A stretch of DNA of 64,000 nucleotides from Tubiluchus corallicola (taxonomy: Eukaryota > Priapulida > Priapulimorpha > Priapulimorphida > Tubiluchidae), in NCBI GenBank assembly GCA_030141605.1, contig JAQGDQ010000200.1, forward strand, positions 62,001-126,000, read 5' to 3'. Shown one piece after another: positions 1-27,100 of the stretch. Below the pieces are notes generated by a model that was not told the origin of the DNA, ran no database searches, and was given only the letters and a program-made list of their open reading frames with translations. How positions within the stretch are numbered: position 1 is the first letter of the stretch; every line of letters begins with the position of its first letter. A program made the translations under genes and the position numbers.

Positions 1-88
1 CCCCAATATGGGTGTAATTCAGAATAAAAACAATAATAAACTGTATAATTAGATCTTGTCTACAAAATGGAAAAAACTTGCAGCAAGA

Positions 89-94
89 TTTATT
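89..94 (-). terminator. Candidate poly(A) signal of the P450
   Basis: AATAAA on the minus strand (TTTATT on plus), 281 nt past the stop codon. Weak single-motif evidence in AT-rich DNA. Confidence 0.35.
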
Positions 95-374
95 TACAGA
101 ATGGAAGCCAATCACGTTTTTATAAGCATTACCACTTGAAATATATCATGACACATTTATGTAATCAATCAATGTCATCATATGGGCAGTGGGTATTTGG
201 TAAATGGGCAGTTCACGCTGGTCAGTGGCCAGAATCTCGATGCCCAACAGTTATGTATTGTAAACAAACACAGAAACCACCACACATATTCCGGTATATT
301 TTGCTTGCGGGATATTATTTGAATTGAAAAAGAACTGTGTCTGGGCCCCTCTTCCTGAGGCCCTAAGCATGTGC

Positions 375-14569
<14,195 letters not shown>

Positions 14570-14839
14570 GCTGCAAGCAAAGTGTTGAGCTTTAGAAATG
14601 ACTAAGTTGGGTAATGACCCGGCTAATACTCGAACTTCGGCAGCTAGGTCTGTGTAAATAAGCGTACGTGCGTCGAGCGGACACGTCACGGGACTGCATG
14701 GGAGTTTTTAAACATCGCTTATCATTCACAGCAAACGTGAATGCCCGATGATGCAATGACCTCGTTTACATGAGTCTTACGCAAGATCATTTAAACTGAC
14801 CCGAGAAAAACTTCAAAACTTCCAATCACTGAAGCACAC

Positions 14840-15400
14840 AAAGAATATTTTACTCTGCTTTTTATATTTAAATACATTAACAACATCAGCAAACCCTTCC
14901 AGAATAACAGATTTACCTTTTTTCCAAATCTAATCGTTAATTCCAGAACAAGTAATGTACAACAAATTAGGACAAATACCCACTATGGAACGAACTGTAT
15001 AATCAAGCAAGCAATTCTATTTTGGAATTCTCTGCCATTACAGGTTAAAAAAATCAAGTCCCTATCAATATTTAAAACAAAATTAAAATCATTAATATTA
15101 ACCAGATATGAAATACCATAACACCAGTACGACAACATGCACACTAATTCAGAATTTATATATCCACGACCATATTAATTAAATCAGAATTTTTAATATT
15201 TGTGAATAGTTGTTAATATGTTTTATTTTCATTCGTCATTACTTTTCGTTACTGCACAGTAGTTTAGACTGTACTGACGTATTTGCCTTTAGCAGTGTAA
15301 GTTTTTATTAACTAACACTGATTGATCGTCTCTGTAAAGTTTTTTTCAGTGATTATCAATGTATTTTAATGGCAAATAAAGAATATTACTTATTTTTATT
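14840..15400 (+). pseudogene. 3' end of a CR1/L2-like retrotransposon (RT C-terminus and tail)
   Basis: Plus-strand frame to the stop at 15119-15121 reads QAILFWNSLPLQVKK, then SIFKTKLKSLI, the C-terminal block of CR1-type reverse transcriptases. The 3' tail ends TGGCAAATAAAGAATATTAC. The same end is seen at 60590-60995. Confidence 0.7.
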
Positions 15401-16153
15401 CATTTATTTTTTATCTATAATGCAGTCATAGTTTGAAATTACCTTGACTTATTCTTTGATGACAGAAGTGAGTAACTACGTTTGTAATTTTTAGGAATTG
15501 CGCAAAAGTATCAGGCGATAAAAACGAAATGGCGCAAAAAGTTCTAACAAGACAAAAACGACGGTGATTACCTTTCCCGCATTTTGAATGTAAAAAAAGG
15601 GGAACAACTATAGAAGAGTCTCCTAAGAAGAGTGCAAGTGACGGTGACAAAGGAAAACGAGAAACTACGAGAGCGACTATAGAACCAAAGAAAGAAATCA
15701 TAGCATAAACATGAGAATGAAGTTCGTGTTTCCGATCTTGCGTCGATGTACGGCATACCGTAATGGACGATATCAACGTTTTTGAAGAATAAGGAGATGA
15801 TTAAAACTGCTGGTGTTGCAAATGTTGCCGTTTGAATAAACATTTTTGCTTTATTATATTATATTTCGTTTTAGTAATACTTTACAGTTCATTTGGTGCT
15901 TGAGAACGGATTATTTGCTTTTACATTATTTCTTATTGGAATAAATGATTCGGTACTCAACGAAATCGGTTTTTAGTCAAAAACAGAGGTATGACTGTAT
16001 TTAACAAAATAGCTGACCACCTTTTAGATACCTCTCTTGTTTCAATAGACGTTTCCTCGATATCATTCATATTGCTGGTTAATTTTGCATTTAACAAGTT
16101 TAGATTAGCTGCCAAGTCCAACAACAGCAAGTCACCAGCTTTGTTCTGTACTT

Positions 16154-16225
16154 GATCACAGTTACTGTAAAGACGGCACTGTATGGGTGCCTGTACGGAC
16201 GATTCAACACTTACAGTAACTGATC
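16154..16225. repeat. Short perfect-arm inverted repeat
   Basis: GATCACAGTTACTGTAA faces TTACAGTAACTGATC across about 40 bp. Confidence 0.6.
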
Positions 16226-18143
16226 CATGAATCTTACTAACCTATTTACACTTTCTAAGTACATTATGCTAGGGTTTCTTTCTCGGTTTTTGTGGCTATC
16301 TTTAGTCATTTCTTCAGCCCATTCTCAGTGGCAGTTGGTAGCCAAAATTAGTGGGGGCGCTGTAAAATTAAAATTGTTTTAACCATTGTTTTAAGACTGT
16401 GTAAAATTTTTGCAATTTTAACGTTGGAATTGTAATTTTAAACGAACAAAGAAATCTATACATGACGAAATCATAAACAAAAAGTATTATTTTCTTACGA
16501 ATAGCCTAAATTGTCGCATTTCAAGAATATGTTGGTACATGGCTTTTGAGCACGTGATATATGAGAACACATACTGCGTGAGCGACAGTACCCTTACCTC
16601 AGACATGTGCGCATGGCCGCATGCGCACAATAGCCGAATAGCCCACGTTGCTTGTATTTCCCTCACGTGCCTTGCAAGCTGTACTTCCCTCACGTGCTTT
16701 GGTTCTACACAAGTATAAGAAAGAACTAATGAAAAAAGACTTAATTATATTAAATATTATCGATAATACCGAGTGAAAACAGGGGTTGCTGCAGTACCAC
16801 AAAAACTATACACGAGCCGCCACTGCCCATTCCTCCAAAATCCTTCTTTCGTATCTTTAATTTAGCTTTATTATTTTTCCTTGCACAGCAACTTTTTGCA
16901 GTAGTGTTACTTGGTATTAATTTGTTTGCTTTGTGAAAACACCTTGCAGCACAAGATTACTTTGGATTTTTTACAATTGGAAGAGCTCAGACTTCATAGT
17001 AATTTCAATTGAGTTTCTAAATTTTTCCTAATATTTATTATTTTCAAATATTTTTACGATAGTGAACCATTTTAGGTATAATACCATTAGCATTAGGTAT
17101 AGGCATTTTAGGTATGCGGCAGACAGCCCTGTAGTTAAGAATGGCACTGAGGTCAGTCCGTTAGTGAATGGTGCGCTGCTTTGATTCTCGCTTTTGAGTG
17201 CTTTCATTTGCTGTGCTGATTCTGGTTGTTTTCTTCGTGCAGCTAGAGATATAATAACGTGCACAAACTACACGTCCGAATGTGGGTAAGATTCCGTGCC
17301 AATTTATTTCCTCATCCTTGAAGTGCTGAGTTAGCTGTCTTGCCACCACAGTTCAGTCTGAGTAGGACCTATTATTAAATACTGGATTCCGGCTTGCTCA
17401 TATACCCTTCAGAATTACAGACTGTGAGGCATGTGCGAGGCTTCCACACTAAAAATATTGTCGTCGAGTGCATAATGAATTCTTTATTGCTTCAAAATGC
17501 TTTTTGTAACAAATAGATTCGTGCTGTTAATCATTGTTTTTGGACCCCTCCACTTCCAGCAAAAGGTTGTGTGTATGTTCACTTCTAGCAGAGGGTTATG
17601 CGCCACTGTTGACAGGTGTGACCACTAGTTACCAGAAACTGAATTAAAATCCAATCGAATTTGTGACCTTGAACAGCGAATTTCCAAATTTCAAATCCAG
17701 TTTTAATGATTTTTGAACAGATTATCCACTCATTAGTAAAAAATAGCTTCACAAAGATCATGTATATTACTTAATTTTATTTTGCAGTAAAGACACTAAT
17801 GTTCAAAATTATACAATTTGTTTAAAATTTGTACGCGAAAATTGCATCTAAACTGTGCTGATTGCATGATATTTCAAACGTTTTAATGAAAAAGAATGTA
17901 AATTATGTAAGTTGAAGTACTAAATTATTTCGCACTCATTCCGAATTCATAATTTTACGCTCGAATTGAACTGGAACTAAAAAAAATTCGTTCGAACTCG
18001 AACGTTCGTTGCTCTTCCTTAGCAATTGAAATGTAGTTTTCTGATGCCTACTATCGCGAGTTCGTGTGAAATAGCAAAAATATTAGCAGGGAAATTTTGT
18101 TAGGACAAATCAGCTTTGTGTCAGAACACACGCACCGGTGATC

Positions 18144-18187
18144 ATGGCTGACAGTGGAAATTGTTGCCAAGAATGTGAACAAGAAAG
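18144..18187 (+). CDS. EndoU exon 1 (start codon, 14 codons)
   Basis: Reads [14 protein letters not shown] then AG|GTGAGA (phase 2), which completes a Ser codon with the first base of exon 2. Separated from exon 2 by a 4.96-kb intron containing a CR1-like element. Could be replaced by an unseen alternative first exon. Confidence 0.6.
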
Positions 18188-21100
18188 GTGAGATAATAAA
18201 TGGGAATAGATAAAGTGAAAATTTCCAAACTCTTTTTTTTAGATTTTGGTGCTTTTAGTAACCGCTTATTTTATTTCTGTGCGCTTTTCTTTGTTTCACC
18301 ATCGTCGCTAGAGTCAATTCCCATTCTCACGGAAAAAAAACTAAAGTAAAGCATGTTACATTGTTAGCCGACCTGCCGACTGTAAAATTAGTGTGAAACA
18401 GGAAAGCACAGAGGTCATATTGCCTCTGCCAGAGTCTAAGAGGTAATTTGTACCCCAAAAACTATATCATTTTTGGGTGTCAAAATTAAAAAATAAAATA
18501 CATTACATGTATAAAAAATTGTTAAGAAAGCTTATGCTGTCATTGCAGTTCACTATGCTTTTTGTATACACAAATACATTCAATTAGATATAATGTAAAA
18601 AGCTTTGTAGCAGCTGACGCATCAAATCTGTGACAATTTCGCAAATCGTTGAGGAGAGACTGTCAATAACCGTGTTATTGTTAGGTCTCTTGGACTTCAC
18701 AAGCAAGCAAGCACCCCAAATATCCTTTAGTATAATATACATTGTGAAAGGAAGACATTTAGATCAGCATTAATAACAATAGGAAATTAGCTGTATCATT
18801 TCATTCGATCTCGGTTAGTTTAAACAATATTTTTATTTGATAAAAACATTAATAGGAATCATAAGTACATTTATTTAAAAACACTATGCAATTAATCAAA
18901 TGCTGAATGGCTAACAGGTATAACCTATATAAATGCCGTTCAGTGAGTAGATAGGTCATTTATAAGTTTAATAGAAACCCGATTATAAGAACCGTTAGTT
19001 ATGTATTAAGTAAGAGCAAAATTTAGAAGGTCTGTGACTTTCCGGTCCTAGTTATTGGGCCTTTGTCTCTAAATTTTTAGTGGCACTGGATGGGTGACCT
19101 CAGATAAGATAAGATAATATTTATTTTCATCGATATGATGTAAACAGTACATATTTGTAGAAACATGAGCTTAAAGCTCGTAAACCGATATCAAACATAA
19201 TGTATATGAGCGATAACATAGTAATAATGTGTACTTCTTAAATCTTTTGGATGCTACCAGAGGTATTGGTACAAGAAAAATTAAAACTACATGAATATAG
19301 TAAAAATTTTAGACAGTTAAAAATTGAAACAGTAAAAATTTTAGGCAGTAACATTTTTGTAAAATTTACACAAAAAGCTATCTAGGTCAATAAAAAATTT
19401 TCTGCCAACATTTCAGCATTTAATTACGACTTAACAAAATTGGGAAGTTCGCTGAATTTACGAATGGCACATTTACATGATACACTAGTCCATGAGTTAA
19501 TTAGACGTTTGAATTCCCTAAGATTTTCTGCCATTCGGAGACAGTTTGGTAGTTCATTCCACAATGTGGCTCCATAATAGGAGAAACTTTTCTTGCCATA
19601 TGTAACACCATCATATGTAGGGTGTTCTGCAATGTTCATTTTTCTGAGGAAGTAGCAGTTTTGCTTTCGTTCCTCTATCAGTCCATAGAGATAGGATGCT
19701 CAGTTTTGGACAAAATCTTGAATACTTCGATAGCAATGAGACGTTGTCTCCGAAGTTGAAGAGACACAGAATTGTCTTTTAACAATAGATTTTCATAGGT
19801 ACTTTTGAAATCATTATAAACTAGACGGAGCGCTCTGAAATTCAAACACTCTAAATTCTGGCTGTTTGATTTACTACAGAAGTGCCAGATTACAGGGCAG
19901 AAATTAAAATTCGACTTGAGAAAGGAAGGGTAGACGAGTTTTCGACATTCTTCTGACAAGTTTCGACAAATACGGCGTAGAACATTAATCTGTTTCGCTG
20001 CTTTTTTGCACAGGGCTGAAATGTGCGAATCAAAGTTCAGGCGATAGTCTATATTTGCGCCAAGAAGTTTCACCTCATCCGTACATTCAATATACGCTCC
20101 TTTGATGTTGAAAGTAGGTTTCAGGTCGTGTGTAATTTTGCCTACAGTAGTCCCCTGAAACTTCCCCGGATTTGCTTCCATCTGGTTGGAAGCAAACCAG
20201 TCGACCAGTGCGTTACTTTCAACCTCTAAGGTTTGTTTCATATCATTAAACAATTTACTGGAGTAAGAAACAGTATTGACGTCAGCGTAGTTGTACAACG
20301 TGGATTAACTGATAAAGGAACGCCTTTATCAATGGGAAGTGGTGAACTCTGGACATCCCCGATCTGAACAAGTTGTTTTCTGTCAGTAAGGTAGCTCTTG
20401 ATCAAATTTACAGCATTTTCTGATAAATTATAGCACCTTAACTTTTCCAGCAATAAATTGTGCGGAAGGCAGTCAAAAGCCTTTGAAAGATCCATCCGGA
20501 TGGCACCAACGTAGTTACCGGCCTCCAGTCCTTTCCTCCACTCTTCATTCAACCCTAACAGTGCCGACTGGCAGCTGTATCCACTACGGTAGGCTGACAA
20601 GAGTGGGTAGAAGTGTCGGGACATATGGTCGCCAAGGTGGTCCACTATGGCTCTCTCAATTACCTTTGAAGCTATAGGAAGAATACTGACTGGACGGTAG
20701 TTTTTCTTGTTCAACGCATCATTTTTTTTGAACACTGGGGTGACGCGAGCATGCTTAAATTCATCTGGAAAAAATGAACAGTCAAACATCTGATTTACAA
20801 GACTGGTTAAGTGAGGCAGAAAGGCCTCTTTGACTAGCTTCAGAATTTTTACAGGAATATTGTCAAGGCCAGTCGCCTTTTTGTTACCAATGGCACTGAG
20901 GTACTTATTTACCTGGTCCTGTGAAACAGGCTTAAAATCAAAATTTTCAGTGTCTTTCAAGTTTTCTCTAATTTTCAGTACACTTGGATGATTCTGAATC
21001 TTAGCCTCAGAAAGTTCTCTACCAATGTCGTTTGCTACTTTAGAGAAATGATCATTGAAGAAATCACAGACTGACTTAGGGTCAGATACGACAGAATCAC

Positions 21101-24100
21101 TTTCCAGGAGGCAAGTATCTTGCCCAGTTTTTGAATTTTTACTCAAGAAAGGTTTGATGGTTGGCCAAAAGTCCTTTAATTTCGCCCCCCCCCCCGGCAC
21201 ACCTTTCAATAAAATAGTTTGTAATGGCCTCTCTTTTCAAGGCGTCTTCCAATTTCATTTAGTTCTTTGTCTTTCCCAAATGCGTTTCAGATTGTTCTTC
21301 TAATTTATTTCTTTTCTTAATTTCCCGTTCATGAATGGTGCCTTCTGCCGTTTCAATTTTCTTTCCTTGACTGGAATGTGCTGGTTCACAATATCAGTTA
21401 GCAACTTGGTGGTCATCGTCTATATCATCGAATATTGATGCAACATGGAAAGGGTGCAGACATGACTTCATGGACCAGTTCATCCTGATCAAGGTTTTTG
21501 TAGCACCTGTATTTGGCTGTTCCATTTGGCTTCGCTTTCAAGTGAGTTTTCGTTACACAAAAAACCTGCGTGTGGACGTCACTTAGTCCCGTATCACAGA
21601 CAGGAGTTTTGGTAAAAGAGTTTGGTCTGTTGGTTACCACTAAATCAATAAGAGATGGTTTAAAACTTTGGTAAAACAGGTGGGTTCTTTGACCAGATTA
21701 GTGAGTTCAAAAATGTCACAAAGTTCGACAAGGGGACCACTTTTTTCTGGTCTCAATAGATGGAAGTCCCCGACCAGTGCTATGTTATCGTAGAATGTTA
21801 ATACTTTATCAAGAGATTTGGTCATATCAGTTGTGAAGTTTGTGTCACTCAGAGACGGAGGCTCATACTATCCTACAAGCAGCCACTTCTTGTCACCGAG
21901 TTGGATTTCAATATTTACAGCTTCCACGTGTTCTGGCTCAGTCTTTTTCCTTCTTTTGGATGGGATGTCTGACCTAACATAGGCCATAACCCCACCCCCA
22001 TCACGGTTACGATCATTCCTGAACAATTGATAGCCATCAACTTTGAACTGGGCATCTAAGAAAGAATCGTCCAGCTTGTTCTCACCAATCACCAGTACAT
22101 CTACAAATCTCTCATATAACATCTCAGTAGCTATGATGTACTTAGTTTGCATACTGTTGATGTTGAGGTATGCAGTTATCACATTCTTTGGGTATGCTTT
22201 ACTCACTAATTTTAATTCATCCAAATAATGTCCCTGATCTTCACGTTCTGGTTCACAATTAAAACATAGAAATTCAAGGGAGGCATCGGCAACATGAGCT
22301 TGGAAAGTCTCATTATCCATGCCGATACATCTGCATTGCAACCACATATCACATTCGTCGCACTGGACTCCTTTCCGCATTCCGTTTCCACATACTCCAC
22401 AGGGGCAGTTTACTGTCCGCGCTTTTGTAGACCCCTTAGGTGGCCCAGGGTTTAACTCTAGGTCACCTGCTAACAGGAGTGATAAAACGAGGAAAAGTTT
22501 GAGTGACTTCACTTGGCATTGGCGCGCCCATGATTGTTTTGTTTCAATGGTGGACGGGGTTGAAATTCGGACATGTTGCAGTAAAATATTAAATTTCGAG
22601 AGCTGTGAAACTGGCGTCAAAAGTGCCGAATTCTACACCTTCAAACAATTGTCTATTTAACTGATTCACTTCCTGGTTGTTTTGGTGCATTATAGTGGTA
22701 AAAACGCTTGGCGAAAATGTGTTTTGTTTATTCATCATTACATGTACTCACCAACCATGAGCGAAATTGTTTTGCAAATTTCTTGGCAAAATTATTTTAA
22801 ATGTCTCAAATGTTCTTCGTTTTCTTGTTGTTTGTGATAATGCGTTAATTTCATCAAATGCAAGGCTCTAACACATGTTTGTTGTGCTCTCAGCTTGTGC
22901 ATGTTGGGCTAGCATGAAACTTCATCCAGTGCAATTAAACAATAATTTGCAGTGGAGCATCATAAAAGAGGTAGAAATATCCCCAAGCTTCTTAAGGCAA
23001 GTGGTGCCACACCCTACACTGTATTCGATATGCGGTGGAGTACCTTAGTATTTTGTGTTCTGTTGGTACTTAACCAGGACTGTAATTACTTAACCAGTAC
23101 TTAACTACGCCAGTAGTAAACTTCTTTTATTTTATTTTGTATTTCAGCTTCTTCCCAGATGAGGAACTTTCAGATATCATTTCTAAACTATGGAACTTGG
23201 ATAGTAATAAACTAGAACCAGGAACAGATTATGAGATAGATTTGCAAGGTATATGTATTTGTTTATGCTTTGAACTGCTGATTAGATTTTTACAAATAAT
23301 TTTTTGGTTTTAGTAAAAGTTTGATATTGGAAACGGAATTTTTTCCAGGGTACACAAAAGCCTATCGCAAGGGAAGCGCCGATTATGCGAGGGATCCACT
23401 ATTCAGTTATGTAAATGAAGAGGAAGTTTTTGAAAGAGAAACCTATAAACGTGAGTCATCTTGTTTTACAGACATTTGTAAGTTACGAGCTTTCGAATTG
23501 GAACGTTAACTCTTTGAGAGTTTCTTTGTTTCATAATGTCTACGATCAGGGATGTTACTGAAACTGAATTTACAAACCGAAATTGATACTTATAAATCAT
23601 AGGATACTGAAAGGAAACAGGACCAAGAACTATTAAAACTGAAAAAAGAAATGTCTAAAATAAAAAGTAAAATATTTTGTTTTTTGTTTGTTTGGTTTTA
23701 TTTGCTGTGTTGCAAAACTACTGATAAAAAATTCTAATACAAAAAGAACAAGGAAGTTTTATAGTGTAGAATCTCAAGTTTGATGGAATGGCTTACCTTA
23801 AAAAAATGTGTTATAATGTTTTTGGATTTAAGTATCCTTAATGATTAATGTTTAAAGATCATAATACTTCATTAAAAATAAACAACTTTTATTTTGTACA
23901 TTTCTTGTTGCCTATGTTTCATAAATTATGAAATTAAAATGTGTTTTGCTTAAGTAAATTCAATCGTGGTTTGATATTTCTGATTGGGCCTAGAGACCCC
24001 GAAACTTCACAGTCGTCAGCAATGAAGATACGCCACATTGCCAGTAAAAGCACGTCACAAACTGTTATCAATTACCATCACATCTTTCTCTTTCTTTCTA

Positions 24101-27100
24101 TTCTCCTTAAACTTCTCTTTTCTACTTGTTTACTGCTCTTTTTTACTTTTCTCAATCCACGTTCATTTGAGGTGCTCTCAACAAGTAATTACTTCTTGAG
24201 TACCCCACGGGTCATTTGAAGCTTGGCATCTTGTGTACATAATAATAAATATCTTATTAAATTCTTTGGAAATGCAATGCTGTAATGAGTGTTTTGGGTA
24301 TATTTCATAAATGAAATGAAAACCTCGCAACAGGTATTGCAGCAACTTTTGAACTAGAGTAGGTAGGAAAAAATTACTCTCGCCAGGCTGTGGGCATTCT
24401 ATGTAGGATTCTATTTTAGAGAATATCTAGGAACTGTTCCGAGTTCTTGTAGTGAGTTGAAGTTCGTCTCTCTTCGTGCTGAGAATTGCCAAGAGTTGCT
24501 GACTTACCGAGGTGTTCACGTTAGACAATTCAATTCAATTCAATTTATTTGTCTCTTTTACACGATATAACAAACGATATTTATATGAGAATAATACTGC
24601 TATGATAATTGAGAGAGGGTGGCGAAAGACCGAGAGGTCACCTAGCAGCCACCCCTATTTAAACAACATTAATTAGTATGGTTAATTAAGTGACACTAGT
24701 GACAAAGTTGCAGCTTTGTGCGAGACTTATTTAATTTGAGGAAAACATCAAAATAAAAAAATAGAAATAATAAAAATAGTAATACTAACCATGTATCAAA
24801 ATATCAAAATAGCAAAAAACATATTGTATCAGTAATCAATAAAAGTTGCAGTAACATATATAATACACTGGAAAAAAATTAATTACTTGCCTTATATAAT
24901 CACAAATCATAATCAATCAGTTCATGTAAATAACAAAATATAATGTGATAATAATATTAATAATAGCAAATAAGCCAACATGCAACAACTGTCGAATGTT
25001 TATAAATTCTTGTCTGCAGTAAGTCAGAAAGCAGTTCACACTGGTCAGAAAATTTGCTGATCTGAAATACTGTCATCCTCGGGTATAAGGGACACCTCCG
25101 GACCGGAAAAAATCATCCCTTATATCCGATGTTCCTTATAGCCGAAGTTGAGTCACGGAAACTGAGCTGTTCGAGGCCAAGTTTGCGAAAAATTGAGGTT
25201 AAACGATCAATTTCGCTTGAGCAACTTTTTCTTTTTTTATATTTTCATCTAGTTACCCACATCATTACAACCACAAGACCTGACCGTAGTCCTAGGGAAT
25301 ACAGTCGGGCCTGCGCGGGGTCTAGGCATAGGCTTTTTAGGATGTAAAATATATTTGATCATAGAGTTCCTTATATGCGAGGTCATTTACCTGAGTTTCT
25401 ATTACACGGGACCTGAAGATATCGTCCCTTATATCCCAGTACCTTATATACGAAGATTTTTATAAGGAAAAACATTACGAAAAATCGGGACAGGTGTTGG
25501 TGGTCTGTTATAAGCGAATGTCTCTTGTAAGCGAGTACCTTATACCCGAGGTTGACTGTAGAAGATTCGAGACAAAACACGGCTTCAGACATTTAAAAAC
25601 GGACTCTAAAACAGACATGTAAAAAGCACGGTTCTTTCATTGTTAACTTTATCCTCCTAGATTTTCGACTCTTGCTGGATAACTATACGAGTGATACGGG
25701 CGTGGCAGAAGAGGTGACTCAAGCCGAGGAAGAGGAAAATTGGGCATTCATCAATGCAATCTGTGACACTGCAGTGATTCAAGAGCTTCATTCATTTTTG
25801 ATAGAAAAAGAGAAATCTTCCGATGATATTGATGACTTTAAGCAGCAATTATACAACATTTGGTTCAAACTGTATCGCCGGACGAAGGGAAATAGGTATC
25901 TAAAGACTTAAAGTTTTATACTCTCTTTTATATATATATGAATGAAGAAGCTGTGAAAAAAAGCTGTATGTCTCAAAAGAGAGATTTTACTGTGGGTAAT
26001 TTCCACTACATGCATGCCTTTTTTGCATGACAAATGTCAACGAATTTGTACTGCTTTTAACACATTCGTTAAAGGAAAACTGGACGATTGCTTAAACATT
26101 AGTTCAGAATAAAGAATGCTCTAAAATATTGAAAACTACAATAGCTTTTTTTAAGTCAAAGCTTAGATTAAATAATAATTACCTCGGATACTCAAATTTT
26201 GTTAAATTTTCAAAGCTAACTAGAGGTGTGTTTTTAAGATCTAAAATAATAATTTTTGAGCTAAGATTATAATATTAAATTTCTGATCATTTTATATTTG
26301 TGATTCTTTATGTTAATCACTAAATCTTGTTATGACATCATTTAATCTATGAAATTATGACTAATGTTTTCAACAAAAACCACAAAATTTTATTGCTGTT
26401 GTCGATGCATTTCAGAAGCATGGATTCTTCCGGTTTTGAGCACGTCTTTGTTGGTGAAACGCGTGGCAAAGACGAGGTCATTGGATTCCATAATTGGATT
26501 CAGTTCTACCTGCAAGAAAAAGCCGGACATGTCGACTACTTGGGGTACATTCCTAAAGGCACGGTATGCAGAACCGGGCAGACGCTATGATGTAACATAG
26601 TAGTATAACTACATTAATTAAAGAAACTGCTACATGTAAATATGTTCTAGTTATGCATAAATTTTTTTAAACACATCAAGGTCAGGTGTCGATTTTATCG
26701 TTCAATACACTGCAAGTTAAGATGGAATATGGTCAACCTCGGGTATAAGGTAAGGGACTACCAACACCGGTCCGAATTTTTCGTAATGTTTTGAGTATGT
26801 AAAAATCTTTGTATAAAAGGTATGCGGATATAAGGGACCGTATGCCTCGTAAAAAGCCTATGCCGAGACCCCGCGCGGGCCCAACTGTATCAGCGACTTT
26901 GGCCACGGTGCGAGATTACCTCCTTGTGTGCGATACATCAGAGGACAATCGGTAACGAGGCTATATTATCGGCGGATAAGCTAAGATGCTTTTCTCATTC
27001 ACCAGCGGGTGTCTAGGTGAACCCAGGAAAAGATGTCGGACTTTTTTGGAAACAAATGAACAACAAGCAAACTAGGAGCAAATTGCTGATTACGTCGGAG

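Larger units (their letters stand above)
14570..18143. other. Intergenic region between divergent P450 and EndoU genes
   Basis: The two coding starts point away from each other, so both promoters must lie here. I see no clear TATA or initiator assignment. It holds a retrotransposon 3' end (14830-15400), a 16154-16225 inverted repeat and otherwise undistinguished AT-rich sequence. Short minus-strand ORFs at 15426-15843 and 16487-17349 show no recognisable domain. Confidence 0.6.
19102..22660 (-). mobile_element. CR1-like non-LTR retrotransposon with 2A motif, decayed, in EndoU intron 1
   Basis: Minus-strand element in order: 2A-like peptide, PHD-like Cys-rich finger, AP-type endonuclease ([17 protein letters not shown]), reverse transcriptase ([29 protein letters not shown]), C-terminal block ([13 protein letters not shown]) and a 3' tail of (TATCT)n (AGATA on plus at 19102-19120). 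Decay: in-frame TAG at 21868-21870, frameshift near 21660, poly-G tract at the start of the RT frame (21181-21195), deletion between RT motifs B and C, and YADV in place of YADD. The 5' limit is approximate; no target duplication was found. Confidence 0.85.

Noticed and set aside
15426-15843. Overlapping minus-strand ORFs of 116 and 91 residues
   Set aside because: Hydrophobic and Ser/Phe-rich with no recognisable domain, and overlapping in two frames; left as noncoding.
22319-22660. Plus-strand 113-residue ORF
   Set aside because: Antisense shadow of the retrotransposon 2A/PHD-like region on the minus strand.
24020-24210. Plus-strand ORF at 23941-24219 as an EndoU exon
   Set aside because: Leu/Phe-rich with no EndoU similarity; exons 3 and 4 join perfectly in phase without it.
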